Position numbers and translations under genes: made by a program. DNA of 64,000 bases, taken from positions 274,459-338,458 of the forward strand of contig JAQTZL010000002.1 in assembly GCA_028687755.1 (NCBI GenBank). Direction: 5' to 3'. Positions 44,392 to 51,966 of this stretch are shown here, piece after piece. The DNA comes from Candidatus Nanopelagicales bacterium. GTDB taxonomy: Bacteria > Actinomycetota > Actinomycetes > S36-B12. The number at the start of each line of letters is the position of its first letter. Positions within the stretch are counted from its first letter, which is position 1. The notes below the pieces were generated by a model. It was not told the DNA's origin. It worked only from the letters and a program-made list of their open reading frames with translations, and did not search any database.

Positions 44392-47127
44392 GTGCGAATG
44401 CTCGACAAGCTTCTGCGTGCCGGCGAGGGCAAGACCCTGCGCCGTTTGCATGCCATTGCCGATGCCGTCAACGCGATTGAAGAGAACTACATCGCATTGA
44501 GCGATGCGGAACTTCGCGCCCTGACCGACGAATACAAAGAGCGCTACGCCCAGGGCGAGAGTCTTGATGACCTCCTTCCAGAAGCGTTCGCAACCGTTCG
44601 TGAAGCGGCCAAGCGCACCTTGGGTCAGCGTCACTTCGATGTTCAGATCATGGGTGGCGCTGCGCTACACATGGGCAACATTGCTGAGATGAAGACCGGT
44701 GAAGGTAAAACTTTGGTTGCAACCCTTCCTTCTTATCTCAACGCACTCGCTGGCAAGGGTGTGCACGTTGTAACCGTCAACGATTATCTCGCTGAGCGTG
44801 ACTCAGAGCGCATGGGTCGCATCCATAAGTTCCTTGGGCTTGACGTCGGCGTAATCCTTTCTCACATGACGCCAGTTGAGCGTCGCATTCAATACAACTG
44901 CGACATCACCTACGGTACGAATAACGAATTCGGTTTCGACTACCTGCGCGACAATATGGCTTGGAGCAGCGAAGAACTCGTGCAACGCGGTCATCACTTC
45001 GCAGTAGTTGACGAAGTTGACTCCATTCTCATTGACGAAGCTCGCACCCCGTTGATCATTAGCGGTCCTGCTGATCAAGCAACAACTTGGTACGCAGAGT
45101 TTGCTCGGATCGCCAACATTTTGAAGCCTGATGTTGACTATGAAATCGACGAGAAGAAAAAGACCGTTGGCGTTCATGAGTCAGCGATTGATGTCGTTGA
45201 AGACCAAATCGGTATCGACAATCTTTATGACACGGTCAATACACCTCTCGTGGGCTACTTGAATAACGCGATCCGCGCCAAGGAACTCTTCAAGAAAGAC
45301 CGCGATTACGTGGTGATGGACGGCGAAGTGTTGATCGTTGACGAACACACTGGCCGTATCTTGGCTGGTCGTCGCTATAACGAAGGCTTGCACCAATCAA
45401 TCGAGGCCAAAGAAGGCGTCGAAATCAAGGCAGAGAACCAGACTCTGGCTACGGTGACCTTGCAGAACTTCTTCCGTCTCTACGGGCGCCTCTCAGGTAT
45501 GACTGGCACAGCAATGACCGAAGCCAACGAGTTCTCACAGATTTACAACCTTGGCGTGGTCCCTATTCCTACGAACCGCGACATGGTTCGTCTTGATAAG
45601 GCCGACGTTATTTACCGCACAAATGAAGCCAAGCTTCAGGCAGTGATTGCTGACATCGTTCAGCGTCACGCAAAGGGTCAGCCAGTTCTTGTTGGTACGA
45701 CTTCGGTTGATAAGTCAGAGCACTTGAGCAAGTTGCTTCGCCAAAATGGTGTTCCTCATGAGGTGTTGAACGCGAAGCATCACGATCGCGAAGCCCAGAT
45801 TGTTGCGCAAGCAGGTCGTAAGGGTGCTGTCACGGTTTCCACCAATATGGCAGGCCGCGGCACCGACATCATGCTCGGTGGTAACCCAGAAACGATGGCT
45901 GCTGCAGCTCTGGCTCAGCGTGGTCTTTCACCAATTGACGATCCCGATGCTTACAACGCCGCTTGGGGTGGGGCGCTTGAGCAAGCCACCGCGGCAGTTG
46001 CAACTGAGCATGATGAAGTGATCGCTGCCGGTGGTTTGTATGTACTGGGAACAGAGCGTCACGAATCACGCCGTATTGACAACCAGTTACGTGGTCGCGC
46101 CGGACGTCAGGGTGACCCAGGCGAATCACAGTTCTACCTGTCACTTGAAGACGACCTCATGCGCTTATTCAAGGCAGACATGGTTGACGCATTCCTGCGT
46201 CGCTTCAATGTGCCAGACGATGTGCCAATTGAGGCAAGCATGGTCAGCAATGCAATTCGCAGTGCTCAAGGCCAGGTTGAAGCGCGTAACTTCGAAATCC
46301 GTAAGGATGTGTTGAAGTACGACGATGTGTTGAATCGCCAACGTTTGGTGATTTATGCAGAACGTCGCCGGGTGCTTGAAGGCGAAGATATTGAAGAGCA
46401 GGTGCGCTCGTTCATCAGTGACACCACTGAGGGCTATGTTCGTGGAGCAACTGAAGTGGGCTACCCAGAGGATTGGGATCTTGAACAGTTGTGGACGGCG
46501 CTGAAGACTCTTTACCCAATTCAGGTCAGCATCGATGAAATCATTGAAGCCAGTGGCGGAGATCGCAATAGCCTCACCACTGAGTTCTTAGTGCGTGAGC
46601 TCGTCGAAGATGCCGAAGCCTCATATGACGAGCGCGAAGAATCCTTAGGCGAAGAAGTCACGCGCGAACTTGAACGTCGCGTAATTCTCTCGGTTCTTGA
46701 CCGCAAGTGGCGTGAGCATCTTTACGAGATGGATTACCTGCGCGACGGTATTGGTCTTCGTGCCATGGCTCAAAAGGACCCATTGATCGAATACCAGCGC
46801 GAAGGTTTCGATCTGTTCAACGCGATGATGGACAGCATCAAGGAAGAGACCGTTGGTTACCTCTTCAATGTTGAGGTTGAAGTTCAAGAAGCCGGCGAAG
46901 GCATGGTTGAGGTCACCACCGACGGCGCCGAAGTTGTGTTGGAATCACATCCTGAAGTGATTGCACCAGGGCTTGCACCGGCTCGCCCAACGCATTTGGA
47001 ATACACCGCTCCAAGTGAAGATGGTGGCGTGGAGCATGAATCGATTGATCTGCCAGTTGAGATTGATCCAAATGCATCACGCGCAGAGCGTCGTCGCCTC
47101 GAGCGCGAAAACCGCAAGCGCACGTAA
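44392..47127 (+). CDS. secA: Preprotein translocase ATPase SecA
   Basis: Motor of Sec protein export, 911 aa. Walker [19 protein letters not shown]-like motif [17 protein letters not shown], and the region [15 protein letters not shown] (read [16 protein letters not shown]) with [23 protein letters not shown]. The C-terminal Cys zinc-binding tail of Gram-negative SecA is missing; instead the chain ends [17 protein letters not shown], usual for actinobacterial SecA1. GTG 44392 is chosen, with AAGGAAAGG 10 nt upstream; ATG 44398 is possible. Confidence 0.95.
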   Translation: MRMLDKLLRAGEGKTLRRLHAIADAVNAIEENYIALSDAELRALTDEYKERYAQGESLDDLLPEAFATVREAAKRTLGQRHFDVQIMGGAALHMGNIAEMKTGEGKTLVATLPSYLNALAGKGVHVVTVNDYLAERDSERMGRIHKFLGLDVGVILSHMTPVERRIQYNCDITYGTNNEFGFDYLRDNMAWSSEELVQRGHHFAVVDEVDSILIDEARTPLIISGPADQATTWYAEFARIANILKPDVDYEIDEKKKTVGVHESAIDVVEDQIGIDNLYDTVNTPLVGYLNNAIRAKELFKKDRDYVVMDGEVLIVDEHTGRILAGRRYNEGLHQSIEAKEGVEIKAENQTLATVTLQNFFRLYGRLSGMTGTAMTEANEFSQIYNLGVVPIPTNRDMVRLDKADVIYRTNEAKLQAVIADIVQRHAKGQPVLVGTTSVDKSEHLSKLLRQNGVPHEVLNAKHHDREAQIVAQAGRKGAVTVSTNMAGRGTDIMLGGNPETMAAAALAQRGLSPIDDPDAYNAAWGGALEQATAAVATEHDEVIAAGGLYVLGTERHESRRIDNQLRGRAGRQGDPGESQFYLSLEDDLMRLFKADMVDAFLRRFNVPDDVPIEASMVSNAIRSAQGQVEARNFEIRKDVLKYDDVLNRQRLVIYAERRRVLEGEDIEEQVRSFISDTTEGYVRGATEVGYPEDWDLEQLWTALKTLYPIQVSIDEIIEASGGDRNSLTTEFLVRELVEDAEASYDEREESLGEEVTRELERRVILSVLDRKWREHLYEMDYLRDGIGLRAMAQKDPLIEYQREGFDLFNAMMDSIKEETVGYLFNVEVEVQEAGEGMVEVTTDGAEVVLESHPEVIAPGLAPARPTHLEYTAPSEDGGVEHESIDLPVEIDPNASRAERRRLERENRKRT

Positions 47128-47134
47128 TTCGCGT

Positions 47135-47165
47135 CGATTGCCTTGGGGTTAACCCAAGGCAATCG
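47135..47165 (+). terminator. Bidirectional terminator of secA in a convergent gene's end
   Basis: 13-bp perfect stem (47135-47147 with 47153-47165) and a 5-nt loop, 7 bp after the secA stop. Its right half carries the final codons and stop of the convergent Rv3235-family gene. Confidence 0.75.
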
Positions 47166-47889
47166 CGGTTACCTGCCAAGCATTATTGGCTGACTCAAAA
47201 CGCATGGCTACCGCTTTGCCGCGCCCTTCACCAACCAACACTGCTGAAGTTTCAGCAACGCCTGGCGCTACTGGACACACTCGTATGGCACGTACCTGTT
47301 GAAGGGAACGAGCTGCAGCTCGCGCATTTCTGCCGTGAATGGCGCTGGGATGCAATTGTGCTGCCTTGCCTCGCGCTGCAAGCACAGCGAGTTCGCGCTT
47401 TTCCACCCAACGTGACAGTTGTTGAGCCGGGCGATCACCGGAGGCAACTTCCGCGATTGCTCGTGCCATGCGTGCCACCCACATTGGTGGAGGAACGGGC
47501 GGCCCACCTGGCAGTGCTTTGGGATCCGAACCCGTTACGTCGCTGGGTGCATCAGACCCAACCAAGCGCAGATGCCGAGGAATAGGTGGCACGGCTGTGA
47601 TTCCTGGCGCTACTTCCCACACCAGTGGCAATGCGAGTTGCTCACCCTCGTAGCGCATGTCAGCAACACGTGGCATGGGTAAGCGATCCAACAACGTCGA
47701 CACGGCGGGCTCCTTGCCGCTCGGCCGCGGTCGGGGGTTCGCGGGTACCTGATCTTTGAGTTTGCTTGCGTTTGGTGCTGTTTGTAGTTCTACGTTGTTG
47801 ATGCACGCACTGTCAATGGGGTGTGGATGACGACGAACCCCTGTGGACAAAGGATTTGCCAAACCATGCACCTGCTCTTCACTGTTCAT
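47149..47889 (-). CDS. Rv3235 family protein
   Basis: 246 aa. A low-complexity Pro-rich N-terminal half leads to the conserved C-terminal domain: PPMWVARMARAIAEVASGDRPAQQLSRWV, then VRAIRVCPVAPGVAETSAVLVGEGRGKAVAMRFESANNAWQVTAIALG. This matches the Rv3235 family found near secA in actinobacteria; function unknown. ATG 47889 has AAGGGA at a long distance; later starts are possible without touching the domain. A perfect TTGTCCACA DnaA-type box lies inside its 5' part (47842-47850). Confidence 0.75.
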   Translation of the reverse strand: MNSEEQVHGLANPLSTGVRRHPHPIDSACINNVELQTAPNASKLKDQVPANPRPRPSGKEPAVSTLLDRLPMPRVADMRYEGEQLALPLVWEVAPGITAVPPIPRHLRLVGSDAPSDVTGSDPKALPGGPPVPPPMWVARMARAIAEVASGDRPAQQLSRWVEKRELAVLAARGKAAQLHPSAIHGRNARAAARSLQQVRAIRVCPVAPGVAETSAVLVGEGRGKAVAMRFESANNAWQVTAIALG

Positions 47890-47968
47890 GATTGTGGTGT
47901 TCCCTTGGCAGCGATCGGCTAAACCGATGCATGGTTTTCTTGACACAACCCAAACATTTCCCGGGGAT

Positions 47969-48466
47969 ATGTGGCAGGAGGCCCAAGCTGCGTTGCAAGT
48001 AGAACAGACATGGGCATTACTGGCGGACGCTGATGCTGTTGCACAATCAGAGTTATCTCAAATTTCTTTACTCGATGGTTTGCAGCCTTCATCGCACCAG
48101 ATCACGATTGTGTGTCTCGGTGGGGAAGTGGTCAAAGGAAATGTCGTCGAAATTGGCAGTGATTTCATTGCATTAACAAATATCGATCGCCAAGAAATCG
48201 CAATCAGCTTCAACGCGATAATTCGCGTAAGTGGCTTACCTACTCGCTTAATTGCAGAGACGCAGATAAAGCCCGCTTTAAGCTCGCGAACCTTGCGCAT
48301 GTGGTTGCGTGACAGCTTGAATCAAGAAATCGAGTGCACCACCAGTGATCGATGGAAGTTGCGAGGTCGAATTTCTTACGTGGGTGCAGATTTTGTGCGA
48401 ATGGCAGATCGTGAAGGTGACGCATGCAATATCGCAATGCAAGGGATCGCTGCTATTCGTCGGTGA
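47969..48466 (+). CDS. Protein with duplicated Sm/SH3-like barrel
   Basis: 165 aa, unknown function. Two halves resemble each other: HQITIVCLGGEVVKGNVVEIGSDFIALTNIDRQEIAISFNAIIRV and EIECTTSDRWKLRGRISYVGADFVRMADREGDACNIAMQGIAAIRR. Each reads as a small beta-barrel with a G-x-V/I-x-x-x-G-x-D-F core, like an RNA- or ligand-binding Sm-type fold. Start uncertain: ATG 47969 or ATG 47927, neither with a good ribosome site. Divergent from the Rv3235-family gene; actinobacterial homologues are often labelled fis-family regulators without support. Confidence 0.55.
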   Translation: MWQEAQAALQVEQTWALLADADAVAQSELSQISLLDGLQPSSHQITIVCLGGEVVKGNVVEIGSDFIALTNIDRQEIAISFNAIIRVSGLPTRLIAETQIKPALSSRTLRMWLRDSLNQEIECTTSDRWKLRGRISYVGADFVRMADREGDACNIAMQGIAAIRR

Positions 48467-48698
48467 ATGCAACTTCTGCTGTAAACGGATGCTCGCAAAC
48501 AAAGGCTTGGGTTTGGTCATACATGCGGGCGATGTAAGCATCCAGTTGCGACATCTCAATCCGCCACTGGCCTCGCCCGCCAACCTTGATGGCCGCAAGC
48601 TCACCATTGCGCACGAGTGCATAGCTTTGTGCAGCAGAAATATTCAAGATCTCGGCAACGTCGGCCAAGGTAATGAATCGCGCTCGCGAAGTAGTCAC
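48453..48698 (-). CDS. Excisionase-type HTH protein (MerR-like fold)
   Basis: 81 aa with the HTH_17 pattern: FITLADVAEILNISAAQSYALVRNGELAAIKVGGRGQWRIEMSQLDAYIARMY. Short regulators like this are chromosomal and conserved in actinobacteria near secA and are not necessarily phage excisionases. GTG 48698 begins the conserved part, with CACAAT 6 nt upstream; TTG 48722 is also open. Convergent with the duplicated-barrel gene, overlapping by 14 bp. Confidence 0.75.
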   Translation of the reverse strand: MTTSRARFITLADVAEILNISAAQSYALVRNGELAAIKVGGRGQWRIEMSQLDAYIARMYDQTQAFVCEHPFTAEVAFTDE

Positions 48699-48736
48699 GT
48701 CGGCATTGTGCCAAGAATCCAATAAAACAAAAGTCG

Positions 48737-48765
48737 TTATCCACAGACCATTTCGCTGTGGATAT
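48737..48765 (+). promoter_or_regulatory. Inverted pair of DnaA boxes
   Basis: TTATCCACA (48737-48745, a perfect consensus DnaA box) faces TGTGGATAT (48757-48765, one mismatch) across 11 bp in the 125-bp gap between two divergent genes. The full symmetry is TATCCACAG and CTGTGGATA. Confidence 0.55.
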
Positions 48766-48823
48766 CCATTCGCGGATCTCCTTGTTTTGACTCATCGTTA
48801 GGTATCGATGAAGGAGAGAAGTC

Positions 48824-49495
48824 ATGACAAGCTTTGCAATCAGGCGGTCAGGGTCTGCAAATGATTTTCAGCACGGGGTGGTGGCCTCGCACAAGAAATG
48901 GCGAGATACCCGCATCTGGGTTGGCCTAGGGTTCATCATCGCGGCAATGTTCATTGGTGCCTTCGTGATGTCTTCAGGTGGATCAACCAGCACCGTTTGG
49001 CGCGCCACTCGCGATCTACCTGTTGGCGCCGTGCCTGAAGTTGAAGCAGTGACAGTCGCGCTAGGTGAAGCTGCGACAACGTATTTGCCGACTACTGAAT
49101 TGCCGCAGGGGCGAATGAAACTGCCTGTTGCTGATGGTGGATTCTTGCCCCGCAATGCCGTTGGTGCGGCAGTACCGTCAAATTCCAGGCTCGTCACGAT
49201 CCCGGTTGATCCCATGCGGGTGCCTGTAGGGCTTGCTGCGGGAGATGTTGTTGATGTGTGGGCAAGTGCTCCGAAGGTCAATGAAGCATCCTCGTCAATT
49301 CCTACCCAAGTGTTGAGCAATGTTCTCGTGGCAGATGTTGATCGCGAGGCAAGCGGTATGGGTGGTGAATTGCCAGTGGTGCTCGATATTGCTGACTCGC
49401 AGGCAGCGCAACTTATTGGTGCAACCCGTGCAGATATTTCACTCGTACTTGTACCGCTACCTTCGCAATCCTTTTACGGCGAAATATCGCAATGA
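48824..49495 (+). CDS. SAF-domain membrane protein (CpaB-like)
   Basis: 223 aa. Cytoplasmic basic N-terminus, one transmembrane helix (about 30-50), then an extracytoplasmic SAF domain (about 60-125, VWRATRDLPVGAVPEVEAVTVALGEAA) and a CpaB/RcpC-like region (LVTIPVDPMRVPVGLAAGDVVDVWAS and LVLVPLPSQSF). In Tad/Flp pilus systems CpaB is an assembly protein. Here only a CpaE-like ATPase follows (4-bp overlap). ATG with AGGAGAG upstream. Confidence 0.75.
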   Translation: MTSFAIRRSGSANDFQHGVVASHKKWRDTRIWVGLGFIIAAMFIGAFVMSSGGSTSTVWRATRDLPVGAVPEVEAVTVALGEAATTYLPTTELPQGRMKLPVADGGFLPRNAVGAAVPSNSRLVTIPVDPMRVPVGLAAGDVVDVWASAPKVNEASSSIPTQVLSNVLVADVDREASGMGGELPVVLDIADSQAAQLIGATRADISLVLVPLPSQSFYGEISQ

Positions 49496-50778
49496 GTGAG
49501 ATTCCGATCATCGTTGCTGCACCTACGTGCGTGCATGAATCAGAGCTTGTACGCAAGGCTCCTCAGTTTGGGATGCGAGTAATTCGCCGACCACTAGATG
49601 CCGCTGAACTCCTAGGTATTGCATCGATTGAAGTGTCCACTCCAGTGCTGATTGGTGTTGCTCTTCCACGGTTGGATCCCGCGGTTGTTGAGCTCTTACT
49701 GCGTGGGAACAGAAGGGTGATAGGCATTGCCTCCAGTGTTGAAGAAAGACAAGAGTGCATTCGCCTAGGTATCCCCGCGGTGGTACAGGCGGAAAATTCA
49801 TTGGATATTTGGCCAGAAATAGCAGGACATCTCGGTGTGACCTCAACCAACAGCAATCAGGCCCAGGAGATTGAATCGTCTGGTTCTGGGGTGTGGTCAA
49901 CGGGGGCGTGGGCGTACGAGACCCCAATGCTTCAGGAGCCTGCACCGCTGAATGCATATGTACGATCGGGAACAGTGGTGGCGGTGTGGGGTCCGCAAGG
50001 CGCACCTGGGCGCACGCTGACAGCGCTTGCAATCGCACGAATCCTGGCCGCACAGGGCAATCGCGTCTGTGTCATCGACGCCGACACTGTTGCCCCCGCG
50101 ATGACTTTGCTCTCAGGCATTGTTGAAGATGCAAGCGGCATTGTTGTCGCTTCTAGGTATGCGCAGCGCGGATCGCTCACGCATCAAACGTTCATGCAAT
50201 TAGCGCGTCCCATTGACGCAAACTTTTGGCTTGTCGGTGGGATTAGTCATCCTGATCGCTGGGAAGAGCTTGATGCACGGGCTCTGCGCGATGTTCTCGA
50301 GGTTGCTCGATCAGTTGTTGATTTCATCGTGGTTGATATTGGCTTCGGTCTGGATGCTCCATCACAAAGTGCTGGTTTGCTCGATATTCCTCGCTATGCG
50401 AGCGCAACATCGGTACTGCAACAAGCCGATGCTGTTCTTGCAGTGACCCAGTCATCGCCGCTTGGTATCGCGCGATTCTTGCAACATCTCCCTACCGCAC
50501 AAGGTCTGTCGAGTGGAACGCTCACGTTAGGCGTGCGTGCTGCTGAGAACCACAGTGTGCCGTCAACGGTGAAAAGTTTGCGAACCTACGGATTGCAGCA
50601 TCAGATTCTGGGGCTGCCATCAATCGCTACCGCGGATGCTGGGCATTGGTTTGCGTCAAAGGGCGGTTTCTTGCGCAGGAAGAAGGATCAATGGCGTCAA
50701 TTAGAACGCTGGTGTGCAACCGTAAATCAAGGGGAAGGAAGCACAACAATCAAAGTCCCGACTCTGGCAAACTTGTAG
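49492..50778 (+). CDS. CpaE-like MinD/ParA-type ATPase
   Basis: 428 aa. N-terminal receiver-like domain (about 1-115, IPAVVQAENSLDIWPEI) then a ParA/MinD fold with a deviant P-loop VWGPQGAPGRTLTALAIARIL: the usual signature Lys is Gln/Ala and the GKT lysine is Arg. Walker A' is VVDIGFGLDAPS. The C-terminal helices follow. Actinobacterial CpaE-like proteins share this GAPGRT variant, which casts doubt on ATP hydrolysis. Coupled to the SAF gene. Its last 52 bp overlap the end of the L,D-transpeptidase gene on the other strand. Confidence 0.75.
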   Translation: MSEIPIIVAAPTCVHESELVRKAPQFGMRVIRRPLDAAELLGIASIEVSTPVLIGVALPRLDPAVVELLLRGNRRVIGIASSVEERQECIRLGIPAVVQAENSLDIWPEIAGHLGVTSTNSNQAQEIESSGSGVWSTGAWAYETPMLQEPAPLNAYVRSGTVVAVWGPQGAPGRTLTALAIARILAAQGNRVCVIDADTVAPAMTLLSGIVEDASGIVVASRYAQRGSLTHQTFMQLARPIDANFWLVGGISHPDRWEELDARALRDVLEVARSVVDFIVVDIGFGLDAPSQSAGLLDIPRYASATSVLQQADAVLAVTQSSPLGIARFLQHLPTAQGLSSGTLTLGVRAAENHSVPSTVKSLRTYGLQHQILGLPSIATADAGHWFASKGGFLRRKKDQWRQLERWCATVNQGEGSTTIKVPTLANL

Positions 50779-51380
50779 ACAGCTGCGGCAGCTTCTTCTG
50801 AAAGCCGTACGCACCCGCCTGCAGCAATTGGCAAGCCTAATTGTTTGACTGAATGCATCATGGTGCCGTCGTAATACTTAGGGATTGCATGCAAGCCAAT
50901 CGGCGACTTCGTGTCGGGTCCGTACGTGAAGCGCACCATGTGATTGAAGGTCACTTTGGAATTTGGATTGAAGGCTTTCGTGCTCTTTGAAAACACGTGG
51001 TACGTGCCAGCCTTTGGGCGATCCCAACGACCAACGACGGGGTAGCGCGCAACCACCGTGTTGTCAGCTTTAATCAGCCACACAGTCATCAACGCCTTGT
51101 CGTAGACAACTCGCTTGGTACCGGCATGCAGCAAATCATTGGGATATGTAGGAACCCATTTGGCCTTCTTGGTGCGCGACGCAGGCCGCGGCTTATGAGT
51201 GGGGCCTGCAGTTGGCGTTGCTGATGGTGTGGAGTTCGTCGCAACGGCTGTGGACGGGGCTGGGCTGGCATTCGTGGCATTTGCTGAATTCGCGGCCACC
51301 ATCACGACGCCTGCGCCGAGCACTGCAGCGCTAGCAATCAGTGCAGCGCTGATTTTGACCGTGCGCCGTGGGGAAGTCAT
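50727..51380 (-). CDS. L,D-transpeptidase (YkuD domain)
   Basis: 217 aa. A signal/anchor helix (about 8-30), a Ser/Thr/Pro/Ala linker (about 35-75), and a YkuD domain beginning RVVYDKALMTVWLIKADNTVVARYPVVGRWD. The catalytic region is IGLHAIP (His) and LPIAAGGCVRLSEE with nucleophile Cys in GGCVR. The residue before GC is Gly rather than the more common His. Such enzymes form 3-3 crosslinks in peptidoglycan. The ATG is preceded 6 nt upstream by TACAAA. Its C-terminal 17 codons overlap the CpaE-like gene. Confidence 0.85.
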   Translation of the reverse strand: MTSPRRTVKISAALIASAAVLGAGVVMVAANSANATNASPAPSTAVATNSTPSATPTAGPTHKPRPASRTKKAKWVPTYPNDLLHAGTKRVVYDKALMTVWLIKADNTVVARYPVVGRWDRPKAGTYHVFSKSTKAFNPNSKVTFNHMVRFTYGPDTKSPIGLHAIPKYYDGTMMHSVKQLGLPIAAGGCVRLSEEAAAAVYKFARVGTLIVVLPSP

Positions 51381-51386
51381 AGCTCT

Positions 51387-51392
51387 TTTGTA
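51387..51392 (-). promoter_or_regulatory. -10-like hexamer TACAAA of the L,D-transpeptidase gene
   Basis: TACAAA on the minus strand ends 6 nt before ATG 51380, five of six consensus positions with A in place of the last T. Confidence 0.4.
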
Positions 51393-51438
51393 CCTCGAGT
51401 ACGGGTGAAAAATTGTCTCCCACGCTCAATGGGTGTGG

Positions 51439-51933
51439 TCAATGCTCGCGTAACCACGTCTGGGCGAACTCTTGCTCTTTGCGCAGATAGCGCTCAGTCT
51501 GTTCCTTCGCGAGGTTTTCTACCTTGCCGCCCATGAATGGAATCGCAGCCTTGAACTCACCTTCGGTGGTCACAATCGTGTGATCTGCTTGCGTGGTGAT
51601 TGCTGCCGAACCGACAAAGGTCAGGGGCGCGCTGAACGAAACTGAGAAATCGCCAAGACATTGACCTAGGAATTCGGGTTGCCATATTTGGGTCTCAGTG
51701 ACGGTCAGTGTTTGACCCACAATGGCAAGCGCGAATGCGGGCATTTCTGAGGGAAGTGTTCGTGTGATTGTTGCTGTTACCTGGCCGTTGGGTTCAGCGA
51801 CGATGGAGTGTTCAACCGAGATGGCTCCAGTTGCCAGCGCCCGAGCCTGAATGTATTCAGGGTCAAGGATCATCGCTCGGACGGTAGCAAGGTCTGCCTC
51901 GTACATTTGCGTGTAGTTCATCTTTGTCGCCAT
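51439..51933 (-). CDS. DUF2505 family protein
   Basis: 164 aa with a START/SRPBCC-like pattern: ATKMNYTQMYEADLATVRAMILDPEYIQARALATGA, then a C-terminal FMGGKVENLAKEQTERYLRKEQEFAQTWL helix. DUF2505 is an actinobacterial family of unknown role, possibly lipid or ligand binding. ATG with AGAGGTGG upstream. Divergent from the GDH gene 33 bp away. Confidence 0.82.
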   Translation of the reverse strand: MATKMNYTQMYEADLATVRAMILDPEYIQARALATGAISVEHSIVAEPNGQVTATITRTLPSEMPAFALAIVGQTLTVTETQIWQPEFLGQCLGDFSVSFSAPLTFVGSAAITTQADHTIVTTEGEFKAAIPFMGGKVENLAKEQTERYLRKEQEFAQTWLREH

Positions 51934-51954
51934 GCGATTCCACCTCTCAGCGGT

Positions 51955-51960
51955 TAGCCT
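51955..51960 (+). promoter_or_regulatory. -10 hexamer TAGCCT of the GDH leaderless promoter
   Basis: TAGCCT ends 6 nt before the ATG at 51967; no ribosome site precedes the start. Confidence 0.55.
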
Positions 51961-51966
51961 AGACGA

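Noticed and set aside
48453-48698. Excisionase gene as a sign of a prophage
   Set aside because: No integrase, attachment repeats or phage genes are near; small HTH_17 proteins are part of the conserved actinobacterial chromosome.
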